Below, piece by piece: positions 31,770 through 38,634 of a stretch of DNA of 38,634 nucleotides. Made by a program: the position numbers and the translations under genes. The notes beneath the pieces were generated by a model. It saw nothing but the letters and a program-made list of their open reading frames with translations. It was not told the origin of the DNA and searched no databases. Source of the stretch: Clostridiales bacterium UBA1728 (lineage in GTDB: Bacteria > Bacillota > Clostridia > Oscillospirales > Oscillospiraceae); contig DCIK01000036.1 in NCBI GenBank assembly GCA_002315975.1, positions 39,340-77,973 of the forward strand, written 5' to 3'. Within the stretch, counting starts at the first letter, position 1. Every line of letters begins with the position of its first letter.

Positions 31770-32639
31770 ATGCGTAATCTCAGAACTGTTCTCAGCGTGA
31801 TCCTTGCTCTCAGCCTCTGCCTGTGCCTGACGGCCTGCGGCGGCTCCAAGACCGAAGAGGCCCCCGCCGTCAAGAGCGGCGTAGAGGACGGCGTGCTGAC
31901 CATCGCCATGGAATGCGCCTACGCCCCCTACAACTGGACCCAGTACGACGATTCCAACGGCGCTGTGCCCATCAGCGGCAGCGAGGGTGAATATGCCAAC
32001 GGCTACGATGTGATGATCGCCAAGAAGCTCTGCGAGGCCAACGGCTGGGAGCTGGAGGTCATCCGCACCGACTGGGACTCTCTGGTACCCGGTGTCCAGA
32101 GCGGCATCTATGACGCTGTTATCGCCGGTCAGTCCATGACCACCGACCGTATGCAGCAGGTCGACTTCGCCGGCCCCTACTTCTACGCCTCCATCGTTTG
32201 CCTGACCCGCGCCGACAGCGCTTTTGCCTCCGCCAAGGGTCTGAAGGACCTCTCCGGCGGCCGCTGCACCGCCCAGATCGCCACCATCTGGTATGACAGT
32301 ATGCTCCCCCAGATTCAGGGCGCTGACATCCAGACCGCTGCCGAGACCGCTCCCGCCATGCTGATGGCTCTGGAGACCGGCTCCGTGGACTTTGTCTGCA
32401 CCGATATGCCCACCGCACTGGGTGCCTGCGCTGCCTACAGCGACATGGTGCTGCTGGACTTCACCGGCTCTGAGGACAACTTCGATGCCGACGAGGGCGA
32501 GATCAACATCGGCATCTCCATGATGAAGGGCAACACCGCTCTCAAGGCCGCCATCGACAGCGTGCTGAGCAAGATGACCGTTGACGACTTCAACGCTCTG
32601 ATGGATCAGGCCATCTCCGTCCAGCCCCTGAGCGAATAA
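31770..32639 (+). CDS. Amino acid ABC transporter substrate-binding lipoprotein, probably for lysine
   Basis: The 289-residue protein has a lipoprotein signal peptide (LCLCLTACGG, lipidated Cys near 22) and a family 3 periplasmic-binding fold: LTIAMECAYAPYNWTQ near 40, ANGYDVMIAKKLCEA near 71, WDSLVPGVQSGIYDAVI near 96 and MTTDRMQQVDFAGPYF near 119. As usual in Gram-positives it would be tethered outside the membrane and pass substrate to the permease. The lysine riboswitch points to lysine as substrate, which sequence similarity alone would not tell. The start follows GAAAGGAGAAAAAGAAA. A structured element lies between it and the permease gene. Confidence 0.87.
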   Translation: MRNLRTVLSVILALSLCLCLTACGGSKTEEAPAVKSGVEDGVLTIAMECAYAPYNWTQYDDSNGAVPISGSEGEYANGYDVMIAKKLCEANGWELEVIRTDWDSLVPGVQSGIYDAVIAGQSMTTDRMQQVDFAGPYFYASIVCLTRADSAFASAKGLKDLSGGRCTAQIATIWYDSMLPQIQGADIQTAAETAPAMLMALETGSVDFVCTDMPTALGACAAYSDMVLLDFTGSEDNFDADEGEINIGISMMKGNTALKAAIDSVLSKMTVDDFNALMDQAISVQPLSE

Positions 32640-32653
32640 CGCCTGACGGCGTT

Positions 32654-32815
32654 TCGATTGGAACAGCTTCCAATCGAGAGAGCTGCACTGCGTTCGCGCA
32701 CTCGCTTCGCTTGCACGCTCTTTCCGTGAGCAGTATTTTTGCGGGGGCGAAGCTCCCGCAAAAATGCATTTTATCCTGTTTTGCCCTCTGCGGAGGGCAA
32801 AACTCTGCGAGGCAA
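32654..32815 (-). mobile_element. Structured element, copy 5 (diverged core)
   Basis: In minus-strand reading it keeps GCCTCGCAGAGT at one end, hairpin A (TTGCGGGAGC...CCCCCGCAA between CATTTT and AAAATAC) and hairpin D (TCGATTGGAAGC...CCAATCGA) at the other, plus an extra hairpin (GTTTTGCCCTCCGC...). Hairpins B and C are not recognisable. Hairpin D starts 15 bases after the binding-protein stop codon. Confidence 0.65.
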
Positions 32816-32842
32816 TCACTTTTTCTCAATCAGGAGTATGCC

Positions 32843-33685
32843 ATGAGTCGATTTGCACAACTTTTTTCCGATATTGCCGCTCTGCTGGGTCGCTACGGCG
32901 GTGCCTATGTAGACGGCGTGAAGAACACGCTGCTGCTGGCGCTGATCGCCACCTTTTTCGGCTGCGTCATCGGTCTTGTCTGCGGTGTGCTCAACACCAT
33001 CCCCATCACGCCCCGGGACAATCCGCTCAAGCGTTTTCTCCTCAGGCTCATCCGCTTGCTGGTGCGTCTCTATGTGGAGATTTTCCGCGGTACCCCCATG
33101 GTGCTGCAGGCGGTGTTCATCTACTACGGTCTGCCCTACTTCACCAACAACGCCACCCGCTTTGAGAGCGTATGGGCGGCGGCCATTCTGGTGGTATCCA
33201 TCAACACCGGCGCTTACATGGCCGAGAGTGTCCGCGGCGGCATTATCTCCATCGACCCCGGTCAGACCGAGGGCGCTAAGGCCATCGGCATGAACCACTG
33301 GCAGACCATGTGCAATGTGATTCTGCCCCAGGCCTTCCGCAACATTCTGCCCCAGATCGGCAACAACTACATCATCAACATCAAGGACACCTCCGTGATG
33401 TTTATCATCTCCTTTACGGAGTTCTTCGCTGTCCACCGCTCCGCTGTGGGTGCCACCTACCTTTACTTCCCCTCTGCCGTGGTGGAGATGGTGGGCTATC
33501 TCTGCATGACCCTTGTGGCCTCCTTCCTGCTCCGGGCTCTGGAGCGGCGTATGGACGGCTCCGACAGCTATGAGCTCACCAATGCCGATCAGCTGGTGAT
33601 GGCCGCCGGAACCTATAACCACCCCACCAAGGGCAGTCCCTTCGACGAAAAGAATCAAAATGCCGCCAAGGAGGACAGGGCATGA
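32843..33685 (+). CDS. Amino acid ABC transporter permease (HisM/GlnP type)
   Basis: The 280-residue inner-membrane protein has the polar amino acid permease pattern: GVKNTLLLALIATFFGCVIG near 23, EIFRGTPMVLQAVFIYYGLP near 80, and the ATPase-coupling loop EGAKAIGMNHWQTMCNVILP near 140 followed by QAFRNILPQIGNN. About five helices are seen. The C-terminal 40 residues are a hydrophilic tail. The ATG at 32843 follows TCAGGAGTATGCC. Its end overlaps the ATPase start by 4 bases (ATGA). It follows the binding-protein gene after a 203-base gap. Confidence 0.9.
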   Translation: MSRFAQLFSDIAALLGRYGGAYVDGVKNTLLLALIATFFGCVIGLVCGVLNTIPITPRDNPLKRFLLRLIRLLVRLYVEIFRGTPMVLQAVFIYYGLPYFTNNATRFESVWAAAILVVSINTGAYMAESVRGGIISIDPGQTEGAKAIGMNHWQTMCNVILPQAFRNILPQIGNNYIINIKDTSVMFIISFTEFFAVHRSAVGATYLYFPSAVVEMVGYLCMTLVASFLLRALERRMDGSDSYELTNADQLVMAAGTYNHPTKGSPFDEKNQNAAKEDRA

Positions 33686-34416
33686 GCGAGAATATCATTG
33701 AGGTTCAGCACCTCTCCAAGTCCTTCGGCAGCCATGAGGTACTGCGGGACATCGACTTCACCGTGGAAAAGGGCGACGTGACCAGCATCATCGGTGCCTC
33801 CGGCAGCGGCAAGTCCACGCTCCTGCGCTGCATCAACCTGCTGGAAACCCCCAGCAGCGGCAGCATACTCTTCCACGGGGAGGACATACTGTCCGGACAG
33901 CGCAGCGAAAGCGACTACCGCGCCAAGGTGGGCATGGTGTTCCAGAGCTTTAACCTTTTCGCCAATATGAGCGTGCTGGACAACTGCAATGTGGGCCAGA
34001 TCAAGGTGCTCAAGCGCGACAGGAACGAGGCCCGGGAACGCTCCCTCCGGTATCTGGATCAGGTGGGGATGCTGCCCTATGTGAATGCCAAGCCCCGGCA
34101 GCTCTCCGGCGGTCAGAAGCAGCGGGTGGCCATTGCCCGCGCCCTGGCCATGGAGCCCGAGGTGCTGCTCTTTGACGAGCCCACCTCCGCCCTCGACCCA
34201 GAGATGGTCGGCGAGGTGCTCACAGTCATGCGCCAGCTGGCCGATGCCGGCATGACCATGCTGGTGGTCACCCACGAGATGGCCTTCGCCCGGGACGTGA
34301 GCTCCCATGTGGTGTTCATGGCCGATGGCGTGATCTGCGAGGAGGGCGATCCCGGAGAGGTCTTCGCCAACCCCCGGGAGGAGAGAACCCGGGAATTTCT
34401 CTCCAGATTTCTCTGA
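33682..34416 (+). CDS. Amino acid ABC transporter ATP-binding protein (GlnQ/HisP type)
   Basis: The 244-residue ATPase has GASGSGKSTLLRCIN near 37, QSFNLFANMSVLDN near 90 (Q-loop), LSGGQKQRVAIARAL near 140, VLLFDEPTSALDPE near 160 and VVTHEMAFARDV near 194. All motifs are intact and length is typical. It energises the lysine-riboswitch-controlled permease. Translation is coupled to the permease through the ATGA overlap. A terminator follows about 60 bases downstream. Confidence 0.93.
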   Translation: MSENIIEVQHLSKSFGSHEVLRDIDFTVEKGDVTSIIGASGSGKSTLLRCINLLETPSSGSILFHGEDILSGQRSESDYRAKVGMVFQSFNLFANMSVLDNCNVGQIKVLKRDRNEARERSLRYLDQVGMLPYVNAKPRQLSGGQKQRVAIARALAMEPEVLLFDEPTSALDPEMVGEVLTVMRQLADAGMTMLVVTHEMAFARDVSSHVVFMADGVICEEGDPGEVFANPREERTREFLSRFL

Positions 34417-34478
34417 GGGCTTGTGAAAGTTTCTCTCAGCCCCTTGTGAAAGCATTTTCTTCATGTTATATTATCAAC

Positions 34479-34520
34479 AAGGTTCAGGCAGCGGAATTCC
34501 CGGGCCTGAACCTTATTTTA
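34479..34520 (+). terminator. Terminator of the lysine transporter operon
   Basis: AAGGTTCAGGC and GCCTGAACCTT pair around a 14-base loop, followed by ATTTTATTT. Confidence 0.8.
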
Positions 34521-34544
34521 TTTGGTGTTAGTGTAGAAACCCTT

Positions 34545-34859
34545 CGTAGGGCTCGGCCTCCGGACGAGCCGCCGTCTCCTTCTTGGCTCCCCTGTTCCCG
34601 TAGGGAATGGGGGAGCTGTCGCGAAGCGACTGAGGGGGCGTCTCACAATCCCCTCGCCCTCCCCTTTGGGGAGGGTGCCGCCGCAGCGGCAGGAGAGGTG
34701 CCTCTTCAGTCTCGCTTCGCTCGACAGCTTCCCCAGAGGGGAAGCCTTTCTGACTGCGCTCTCCCGTAGGGCTCGGCCTCCCGGACGAGCCGCCGTCTCC
34801 TTCTCGGCTCCCCTGTTCCCGTAGGGAATGGGGGAGCTGTCGCGAAGCGACTGAGGGGG
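34545..34859. repeat. Duplicated composite repeat filling the intergenic region
   Basis: A unit of about 94 bases made of the CGTAGGGCTCGG palindrome plus the GGCTCCCC...GGGGGAGC hairpin and a GTCGCGAAGCGAC hairpin occurs at 34545-34638 and again at 34765-34859, nearly identical. Between them (34639-34764) lie more palindromes (CCTCCCCTTTGGGGAGG; CCGCCGCAGCGG; CTTCCCCAGAGGGGAAG). No gene is credible here. Confidence 0.8.
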
Positions 34860-34962
34860 TCTGTGAGCATTTTTGCAATTTAATAAACCCTTAAGAATCT
34901 CCCCCTTTTCCATTTAAGAAACCCGTGGTATTCTATAGGCAGTTTTGGAGCGGAGGTGCCCT

Positions 34963-35664
34963 ATGTACAACATACTCATCTGCGACGATGATCGCGACAT
35001 TGCCGCAGCGGTGGAAATCTACCTGACTGCCGGTGACCACAGGCTCTTTGTGGCCCACGACGGGCAGGAGGCGCTGGAGCTGCTCCGGAAAAACGACATT
35101 CATCTGGTACTCATGGACATCATGATGCCAAAGCTGGACGGCATCACCGCCACTGCCCGCATCCGGCAGGAGAGCAACGTGCCCATCATCCTGCTCACCG
35201 CCAAAAGCGAGAGCAGCGACAAGGTGCTGGGGCTGAACATCGGCGCCGACGACTATGTGACCAAGCCCTTTGACCCGGTGGAGCTGCAGGCACGGGTACG
35301 CTCCCAGCTCCGGCGCTACACCTCGCTGGGTGCCCGCACCGTGGAGGAGAGCAGCGGCATCTTCACCGTGGGCAACATCTCCCTCAACGAGAATGACAAG
35401 GCCGTGACCGTGGACGGAGAGAGTGTGGCTCTCACGGCGCTGGAGTACAGCATCCTGCGCCTGCTGATGAAAAACCCCGGCCGGGTCTACTCCAGCCGGG
35501 AAATCTATGAGAGCGTGTGGAACGAGGATGCGCTGGGCAGCGAAAACGCCGTGGCTGTCCACATCCGCCACCTGCGGCAGAAAATCGAGATCAATCCCTC
35601 GGAGCCCCGCTACCTGAAGGTGGTCTGGGGTCTGGGATACAAAATGGAAAAGGACAGATCATGA
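34963..35664 (+). CDS. OmpR/PhoB-family response regulator
   Basis: The 233-residue regulator has a receiver domain (about 1-118) with ICDDDRD acidic residues near 6-12, phosphoacceptor Asp52 in LVLMDIMMPKLDG, LLTAKS near 78 and Lys near 101 in VTKPFD. The winged-helix DNA-binding domain (about 130-230) includes ALTALEYSILRLLMKNPGRV, YESVWNEDALGSENAVAVHI and the final VWGLGYKME. The ATG at 34963 follows GCGGAGGTGCCCT. Its TGA overlaps the kinase start (ATGA). The target genes are unknown; no clear promoter was found in the repeat-rich upstream region. Confidence 0.92.
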   Translation: MYNILICDDDRDIAAAVEIYLTAGDHRLFVAHDGQEALELLRKNDIHLVLMDIMMPKLDGITATARIRQESNVPIILLTAKSESSDKVLGLNIGADDYVTKPFDPVELQARVRSQLRRYTSLGARTVEESSGIFTVGNISLNENDKAVTVDGESVALTALEYSILRLLMKNPGRVYSSREIYESVWNEDALGSENAVAVHIRHLRQKIEINPSEPRYLKVVWGLGYKMEKDRS

Positions 35665-37538
35665 AAAAATCCATCTGCGGCTCCACCGCCGCAAAGATCA
35701 TAGCGTTCACCCTTGCAATACTGATTTTCGTCTCCCTCTGCGTCTTCGGTCTCTGCTATCTCTGGTATTGCAGCGATGCCCTCTATCGGCAAAGCGGCAG
35801 CTTCGAGAGCAGCGAGCTGGCCCGATCCACCGCGGTAGATCTGCTGGGTGATGCCTATTGGGGCTGGTCTGAAAATCTTGCGGAGGAGCAAAGGCTCGTG
35901 AAAGAGCTCAACAACAGCTTAGCCCATACGAACATCCACTATACTATGCAGGGCAAATACGGCGTTGCCTCCTACTCCAATCGGGAAGCCGGCGATGTGC
36001 TTCTCTTTACCGAGGACTTCAACGGCAGAAGCTGGAGCGTCTACCGCACTGCCGAGTTCAACTGCCATGACGATCTGTACCATGCCTACAGCTTTTACAA
36101 ATACGCCGTGCAGCTGCTGAAGCTCTGGCCTCTGGGTCTGGGGCTGCTGCTTTGCGAGATTGCGCTGACGGTATTCCTCGCCTTTGCCGCTGCAAGACGC
36201 AACGGCAGCGAGGAGCTCGTCACCGGCTGGCAGGAGCGCATCCCCTTCGATCTGTACTTTGTGCTGGACGGCGGCCTGGCTCTGGGCATTGTCTGCATCG
36301 CTTTTTGTCTCTATGACGAGCTGCCCCTGCGTCTTATCTCCCCTCTGGGTCTGGGGCTCTGCTTCGCGGTCTGCGCTCTCATCGCACCTCTGCTCTTCGC
36401 CGGATGGATGACCCTCTGCGCCCGCATCAAGACCCGCGCTCTCTGGAAAAACACCCTCACACGCAGACTGCTCGGCCTCTGCCGGAAAGCCGTCCGCTGG
36501 GGCTGGGGTCTCTGCGGCAGGCTCTGGCACTGGCTCTGGGGCGGCGCAAAGCTGCTGCTGAAGGCCATTCCCCTGCTGGGGCGCACTGTGATTTTCACCG
36601 GCGGCTATCTGGGGCTGCTGGCTGTTACCGCTGCCTGTCGTATGGGTTTTTTCTTCTTTCTGCTCTCCGCCGGGGCCTTCGTGGCGGTGCTGTACTATGC
36701 CGCCATGCTTCTGCGGCTGCAAAAAGGCATCCGCGCCATTTCTCAGGGAGAGCAGGATATACCCATTGATACCAAATATATGCTGCCCGAGCTGAAGGCC
36801 GTCACCGAGGATCTGGGCCACATCCGCGACGGCATCACTTTGGCGGTGGAGGCCCAGCTCAAATCCGAGCGCATGAAGACCGAGCTCATCACCAATGTGT
36901 CCCACGACATTAAAACCCCCCTGACCAGCCTTGTGAGCTATGTGGACCTGCTGCAAAAGGAGAGCGACGAGGCGAAGCGGCAGGAGTATCTGGATGTGCT
37001 GGCGCGTCAGTCCCGGAAGCTCAAAAAGCTCACCGAGGACCTGGTGGAGCTGAGCAAATCAGGCAGCGGTGCCATGGTCTGCACCCCTGCCCGCCGCTCC
37101 GTGCGGGAGCTTCTGCATCAGGCCGTGGGCGAGTACGAGGACAAGCTCGCGCTTGCGGGGCTGGAGTGCGTGCTGAAGCTGCCGGAGGAGGAGCTCTTCT
37201 GCATGGCCGACGGCAATCTCACCTGGCGGGTGCTGGAGAATCTGCTCGGCAACGCCTGCAAGTACGCCCAGAGCGGCACCCGGCTCTATGTGAGCGCCGC
37301 AGCCGAGGGTGACGAGGTGAGAATGGAGGTCAAGAACATCTCCCGGGAGCCGCTGAACATCCCCGCCGAGGAGCTGATGGAGCGCTTCAAGCGGGGCGAT
37401 GACTCCCGCAGCACCGAGGGCAGCGGGCTGGGACTGAGCATTGCCGACAACCTTGCCCGACTGCAGGGCGGCTCCCTGCGCATCTCCATCGACGGCGATC
37501 TGTTCAAGGCCGTGTACAGCCTGAAGAAAAGCAGCTGA
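35661..37538 (+). CDS. Sensor histidine kinase with multi-helix membrane domain
   Basis: The 625-residue kinase has a first helix (about 12-35), an outside loop of about 110 residues, then an unusual stretch with helices near 148-177, 197-220, 225-250 and 305-350. A linker (KGIRAISQGEQDIPID, near 355) leads to the dimerisation domain with phosphoacceptor His415 in ITNVSHDIKTPLTSL, and to an ATPase with NLLGNACKYA near 526 and GSGLGLSIADN near 588. All kinase boxes are intact. It is coupled to the response regulator by a 4-base overlap. Between the third and last helices lies an Arg/Trp-rich basic segment. The signal is unknown; similar layouts occur in Firmicute kinases that sense envelope stress or antimicrobial peptides, but this is only a suggestion. 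Confidence 0.88.
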   Translation: MKKSICGSTAAKIIAFTLAILIFVSLCVFGLCYLWYCSDALYRQSGSFESSELARSTAVDLLGDAYWGWSENLAEEQRLVKELNNSLAHTNIHYTMQGKYGVASYSNREAGDVLLFTEDFNGRSWSVYRTAEFNCHDDLYHAYSFYKYAVQLLKLWPLGLGLLLCEIALTVFLAFAAARRNGSEELVTGWQERIPFDLYFVLDGGLALGIVCIAFCLYDELPLRLISPLGLGLCFAVCALIAPLLFAGWMTLCARIKTRALWKNTLTRRLLGLCRKAVRWGWGLCGRLWHWLWGGAKLLLKAIPLLGRTVIFTGGYLGLLAVTAACRMGFFFFLLSAGAFVAVLYYAAMLLRLQKGIRAISQGEQDIPIDTKYMLPELKAVTEDLGHIRDGITLAVEAQLKSERMKTELITNVSHDIKTPLTSLVSYVDLLQKESDEAKRQEYLDVLARQSRKLKKLTEDLVELSKSGSGAMVCTPARRSVRELLHQAVGEYEDKLALAGLECVLKLPEEELFCMADGNLTWRVLENLLGNACKYAQSGTRLYVSAAAEGDEVRMEVKNISREPLNIPAEELMERFKRGDDSRSTEGSGLGLSIADNLARLQGGSLRISIDGDLFKAVYSLKKSS

Positions 37539-37555
37539 TGCAACCCATGGAAACT

Positions 37556-37593
37556 CCCTTGCCTTCCCCTTGTGCGCAAGGGGAAGGCAAGGG
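37556..37593. repeat. Perfect 17-base inverted repeat
   Basis: CCCTTGCCTTCCCCTTG, TGCG, then the exact complement. It begins 18 bases after the kinase stop and could end the two-component mRNA, but no T-run follows. A related CCTTCCCC palindrome is at 21157. Confidence 0.75.
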
Positions 37594-37610
37594 AGGAGAA
37601 TCGCAGCGCG

Positions 37611-37647
37611 GAAACAGCCCATCACCGGGGATACCGGTCATGGGCTG
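37611..37647 (-). terminator. Terminator of hicAB
   Basis: On the minus strand CAGCCCATGACCGG, a short loop, CCGGTGATGGGCTG and TTT, 18 bases after the hicB stop. Confidence 0.65.
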
Positions 37648-37664
37648 CATTGTGCGCTCAGGGG

Positions 37665-38051
37665 TCAGGAGAGATAGCGCTGCTGGAGGGCATCGGTGAG
37701 AATCTGAGAGAAATTCAGGTTATCGCGCTCGCCGTAGGTGTTAAGCCACGCGGGAATGGTCACATTCTTCCGCACGGCCTTGCGCCCGTATTTCTCGGCA
37801 TAAGCGTCTATATCCAGTGCGATGAGCGAGCTGAACGCTCCGCTTTCAAGCTCAGGGACAGGGAGGTCAGCGGGTACGGTATGGCCATCCTCCAGCTCAG
37901 TGAGCACCCACAGGGAGGCAGCATCCTGCACCATAAAGACGGCCTCCGCCAGATCGTCACCCTCGGTGATACAGCCGGGGAGAGCCGGAACCGTGACGCA
38001 ATAGCCGCCCTCCTCACAGGGCTGAAAGACAGCGGTATAAACAAGCTTCAA
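37665..38051 (-). CDS. hicB: HicB-family antitoxin
   Basis: The 128-residue protein has the HicB N-terminal partial RNase-H-like fold (YTAVFQPCEEGGYCVTVPAL, then GCITEGDDLAEAVFMVQDA, about 5-50) and a C-terminal ribbon-helix-helix-like DNA-binding part (KNVTIPAWLNTYGERDNL, about 95-112, then FSQILTDAL). HicB neutralises the HicA RNase and with it represses the operon. The start is a TTG at 38051 with TAGGAGG eight bases upstream; no ATG fits. It lies 41 bases after hicA, the usual toxin-first order. Confidence 0.9.
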   Translation of the reverse strand: MKLVYTAVFQPCEEGGYCVTVPALPGCITEGDDLAEAVFMVQDAASLWVLTELEDGHTVPADLPVPELESGAFSSLIALDIDAYAEKYGRKAVRKNVTIPAWLNTYGERDNLNFSQILTDALQQRYLS

Positions 38052-38092
38052 GGGGATTTCCTCCTATGATAGATTTCAGGGGGAGCGGGACT

Positions 38093-38275
38093 TCACCGAA
38101 GCCCCGCCTGCTTCAGGATTGACTGGGCGGTCTTGAGCTTCAGATCGCCCTTGTGCTGGGGAACCGTGACCTTTCCGGGCTTGGTGGGATGCACAAACTG
38201 CTTGTGAGAACCGCTGATACTCTTGAGCATCCAACCGTCAGCACGGAGAAGCCGTTCGATTTCAAGTACCGTCAT
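38093..38275 (-). CDS. hicA: HicA-family mRNA interferase toxin
   Basis: The 60-residue protein has the dsRBD-like HicA fold: EIERLLRADGWMLKSISGSH with the catalytic His after GS, QFVHPTKPGKVTVPQHKGD and LKTAQSILKQAGL. The family cleaves mRNA and is inhibited by HicB. Length is typical. The ATG follows CAGGAGGAAATGCT. It is the first gene of the pair, under a promoter wrapped by palindromic sites. Confidence 0.92.
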   Translation of the reverse strand: MTVLEIERLLRADGWMLKSISGSHKQFVHPTKPGKVTVPQHKGDLKLKTAQSILKQAGLR

Positions 38276-38297
38276 AGCATTTCCTCCTGATGCTTAT

Positions 38298-38326
38298 ATC
38301 ATACGCATTATGCGCGTAAATGTCAA
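38298..38326 (-). promoter_or_regulatory. Promoter of hicAB
   Basis: On the minus strand TTGACA and TATGAT with a 17-base spacer, 23 bases before the hicA start codon. Confidence 0.85.
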
Positions 38327-38349
38327 GAGGAAATGCGCATTATACGCAT
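38301..38349. promoter_or_regulatory. Paired palindromic operator sites of hicAB
   Basis: Two near-palindromes, ATACGCATTATGCGCGTA (38301-38318) and ATGCGCATTATACGCAT (38333-38349), lie between the -10 and -35 and just upstream of the -35. Each has GCGCAT/TACGCAT half-sites around an AT centre. Their places suit repression by HicB or HicAB. Confidence 0.7.
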
Positions 38350-38443
38350 AAATAATTCTCCCGTCGCAAATCCCGCACGGGCGCCCGGATTTATGACGGG
38401 GCTCTTAGAGGACTAATATTAAAGCATGGCAAGGCCCCGGGAG

Positions 38444-38477
38444 CTACGGCGGCTCGTCCGGGAGGCCGAGCCCTACG
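38444..38477. repeat. Dispersed palindrome, CGTAGGGC family
   Basis: CTACGGCGGCTCGTC against GGCCGAGCCCTACG, in inverse orientation to the copies at 34545 and 34765. It lies between the divergent hicAB and FMN-riboswitch promoters. Confidence 0.7.
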
Positions 38478-38504
38478 AGGAGAAAAATCGGTACGAATTC
38501 CGCA

Positions 38505-38532
38505 TTGACAAATCTGCCGTTTCTGCTATAAT
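38505..38532 (+). promoter_or_regulatory. Promoter of the FMN-riboswitch transcript
   Basis: TTGACA and TATAAT with a 16-base spacer, directly before the riboswitch. Confidence 0.85.
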
Positions 38533-38536
38533 AAGC

Positions 38537-38634
38537 CTTGTCTTCGGGGCGGGGTGCGATTCCCCACCGGCGGTAGAGTCCGCGAGCGCGAGAGCGTTGA
38601 TCCGGTGCGATTCCGGAACCGACAGTACAGTCTG
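38537..38634 (+). promoter_or_regulatory. FMN riboswitch (RFN element), cut by window end
   Basis: CTTCGGGGCGGGGTG, CGATTCCCCACCGGCGGT, AGAGTCCGCGAG, GATCCGGTGCGATTCCGG and AACCGACAGTACAGTCTG follow the order of the RFN element. The closing arm lies outside the window. A riboflavin biosynthesis or uptake gene (ribU or a rib operon) is expected next. Confidence 0.93.

Noticed and set aside
31488..32819. 443-residue open frame on the minus strand
   Set aside because: Antisense to the lysine riboswitch and binding-protein gene.
34518..34913. Overlapping open frames in the repeat region
   Set aside because: They translate palindromic repeat DNA; two frames show the same duplicated peptide because the DNA repeat is duplicated.

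Overview
The window looks like chromosome from a low-copy, fairly GC-rich gut Firmicute of the Oscillospirales/Ruminococcaceae type. This is inferred from Gram-positive architecture (ECF transporters, lipoboxes, strong AGGAGG-type ribosome sites), riboswitch-led operons, TTGACA/TATAAT promoters with 16-17 bp spacers, and dispersed palindromic repeats. No species can be named from the sequence alone.

Left part (1-11.7 kb): a YfhO-type membrane protein, tRNA-Ser(GGA), a DUF2156 protein followed by an unusual EamA-dCache-HAMP-SpoIIE phosphatase fusion, a putative metal exporter of the ArsP_2 type, the branched-chain aminotransferase ilvE, a UroD/MtaA-like protein and a YegP-like protein.

Corrinoid region (11.8-22.4 kb, minus strand): a promoter and a cobalamin riboswitch with a terminator precede a lipoprotein, a membrane-anchored protein built like transcobalamin (alpha/alpha toroid plus DUF4430-type beta domain), an ECF transporter (T, fused A1-A2, S), a TIM-barrel protein, and the nucleotide-loop salvage genes cobT, cobU, cobS, a short cobU-like gene and cobC. 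Together this reads as capture, import and remodelling of corrinoids, and it is the most interesting system in the window.

Middle (22.4-26.2 kb): two identical tRNA-Asp/tRNA-Thr pairs flank an EAL-domain phosphodiesterase, followed by a second UroD/MtaA-like gene.

Right part (26.2-38.6 kb, mostly plus strand): an NHLM/NHLP-type peptide export operon (mini-HlyD, C39 peptidase-ABC, second ABC) with no visible precursor peptide; a lysine riboswitch controlling a three-gene amino acid ABC transporter; a two-component system; a hicAB toxin-antitoxin pair on the minus strand with a palindromic operator; and the start of an FMN riboswitch cut by the window edge.

A family of roughly 215-226 bp multi-hairpin elements is scattered through the window. 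Two copies are flanked by 9-12 bp direct repeats, and one can be removed on paper to restore a tight operon junction, so they are mobile (MITE-like). Most copies sit inside operons directly after a stop codon.
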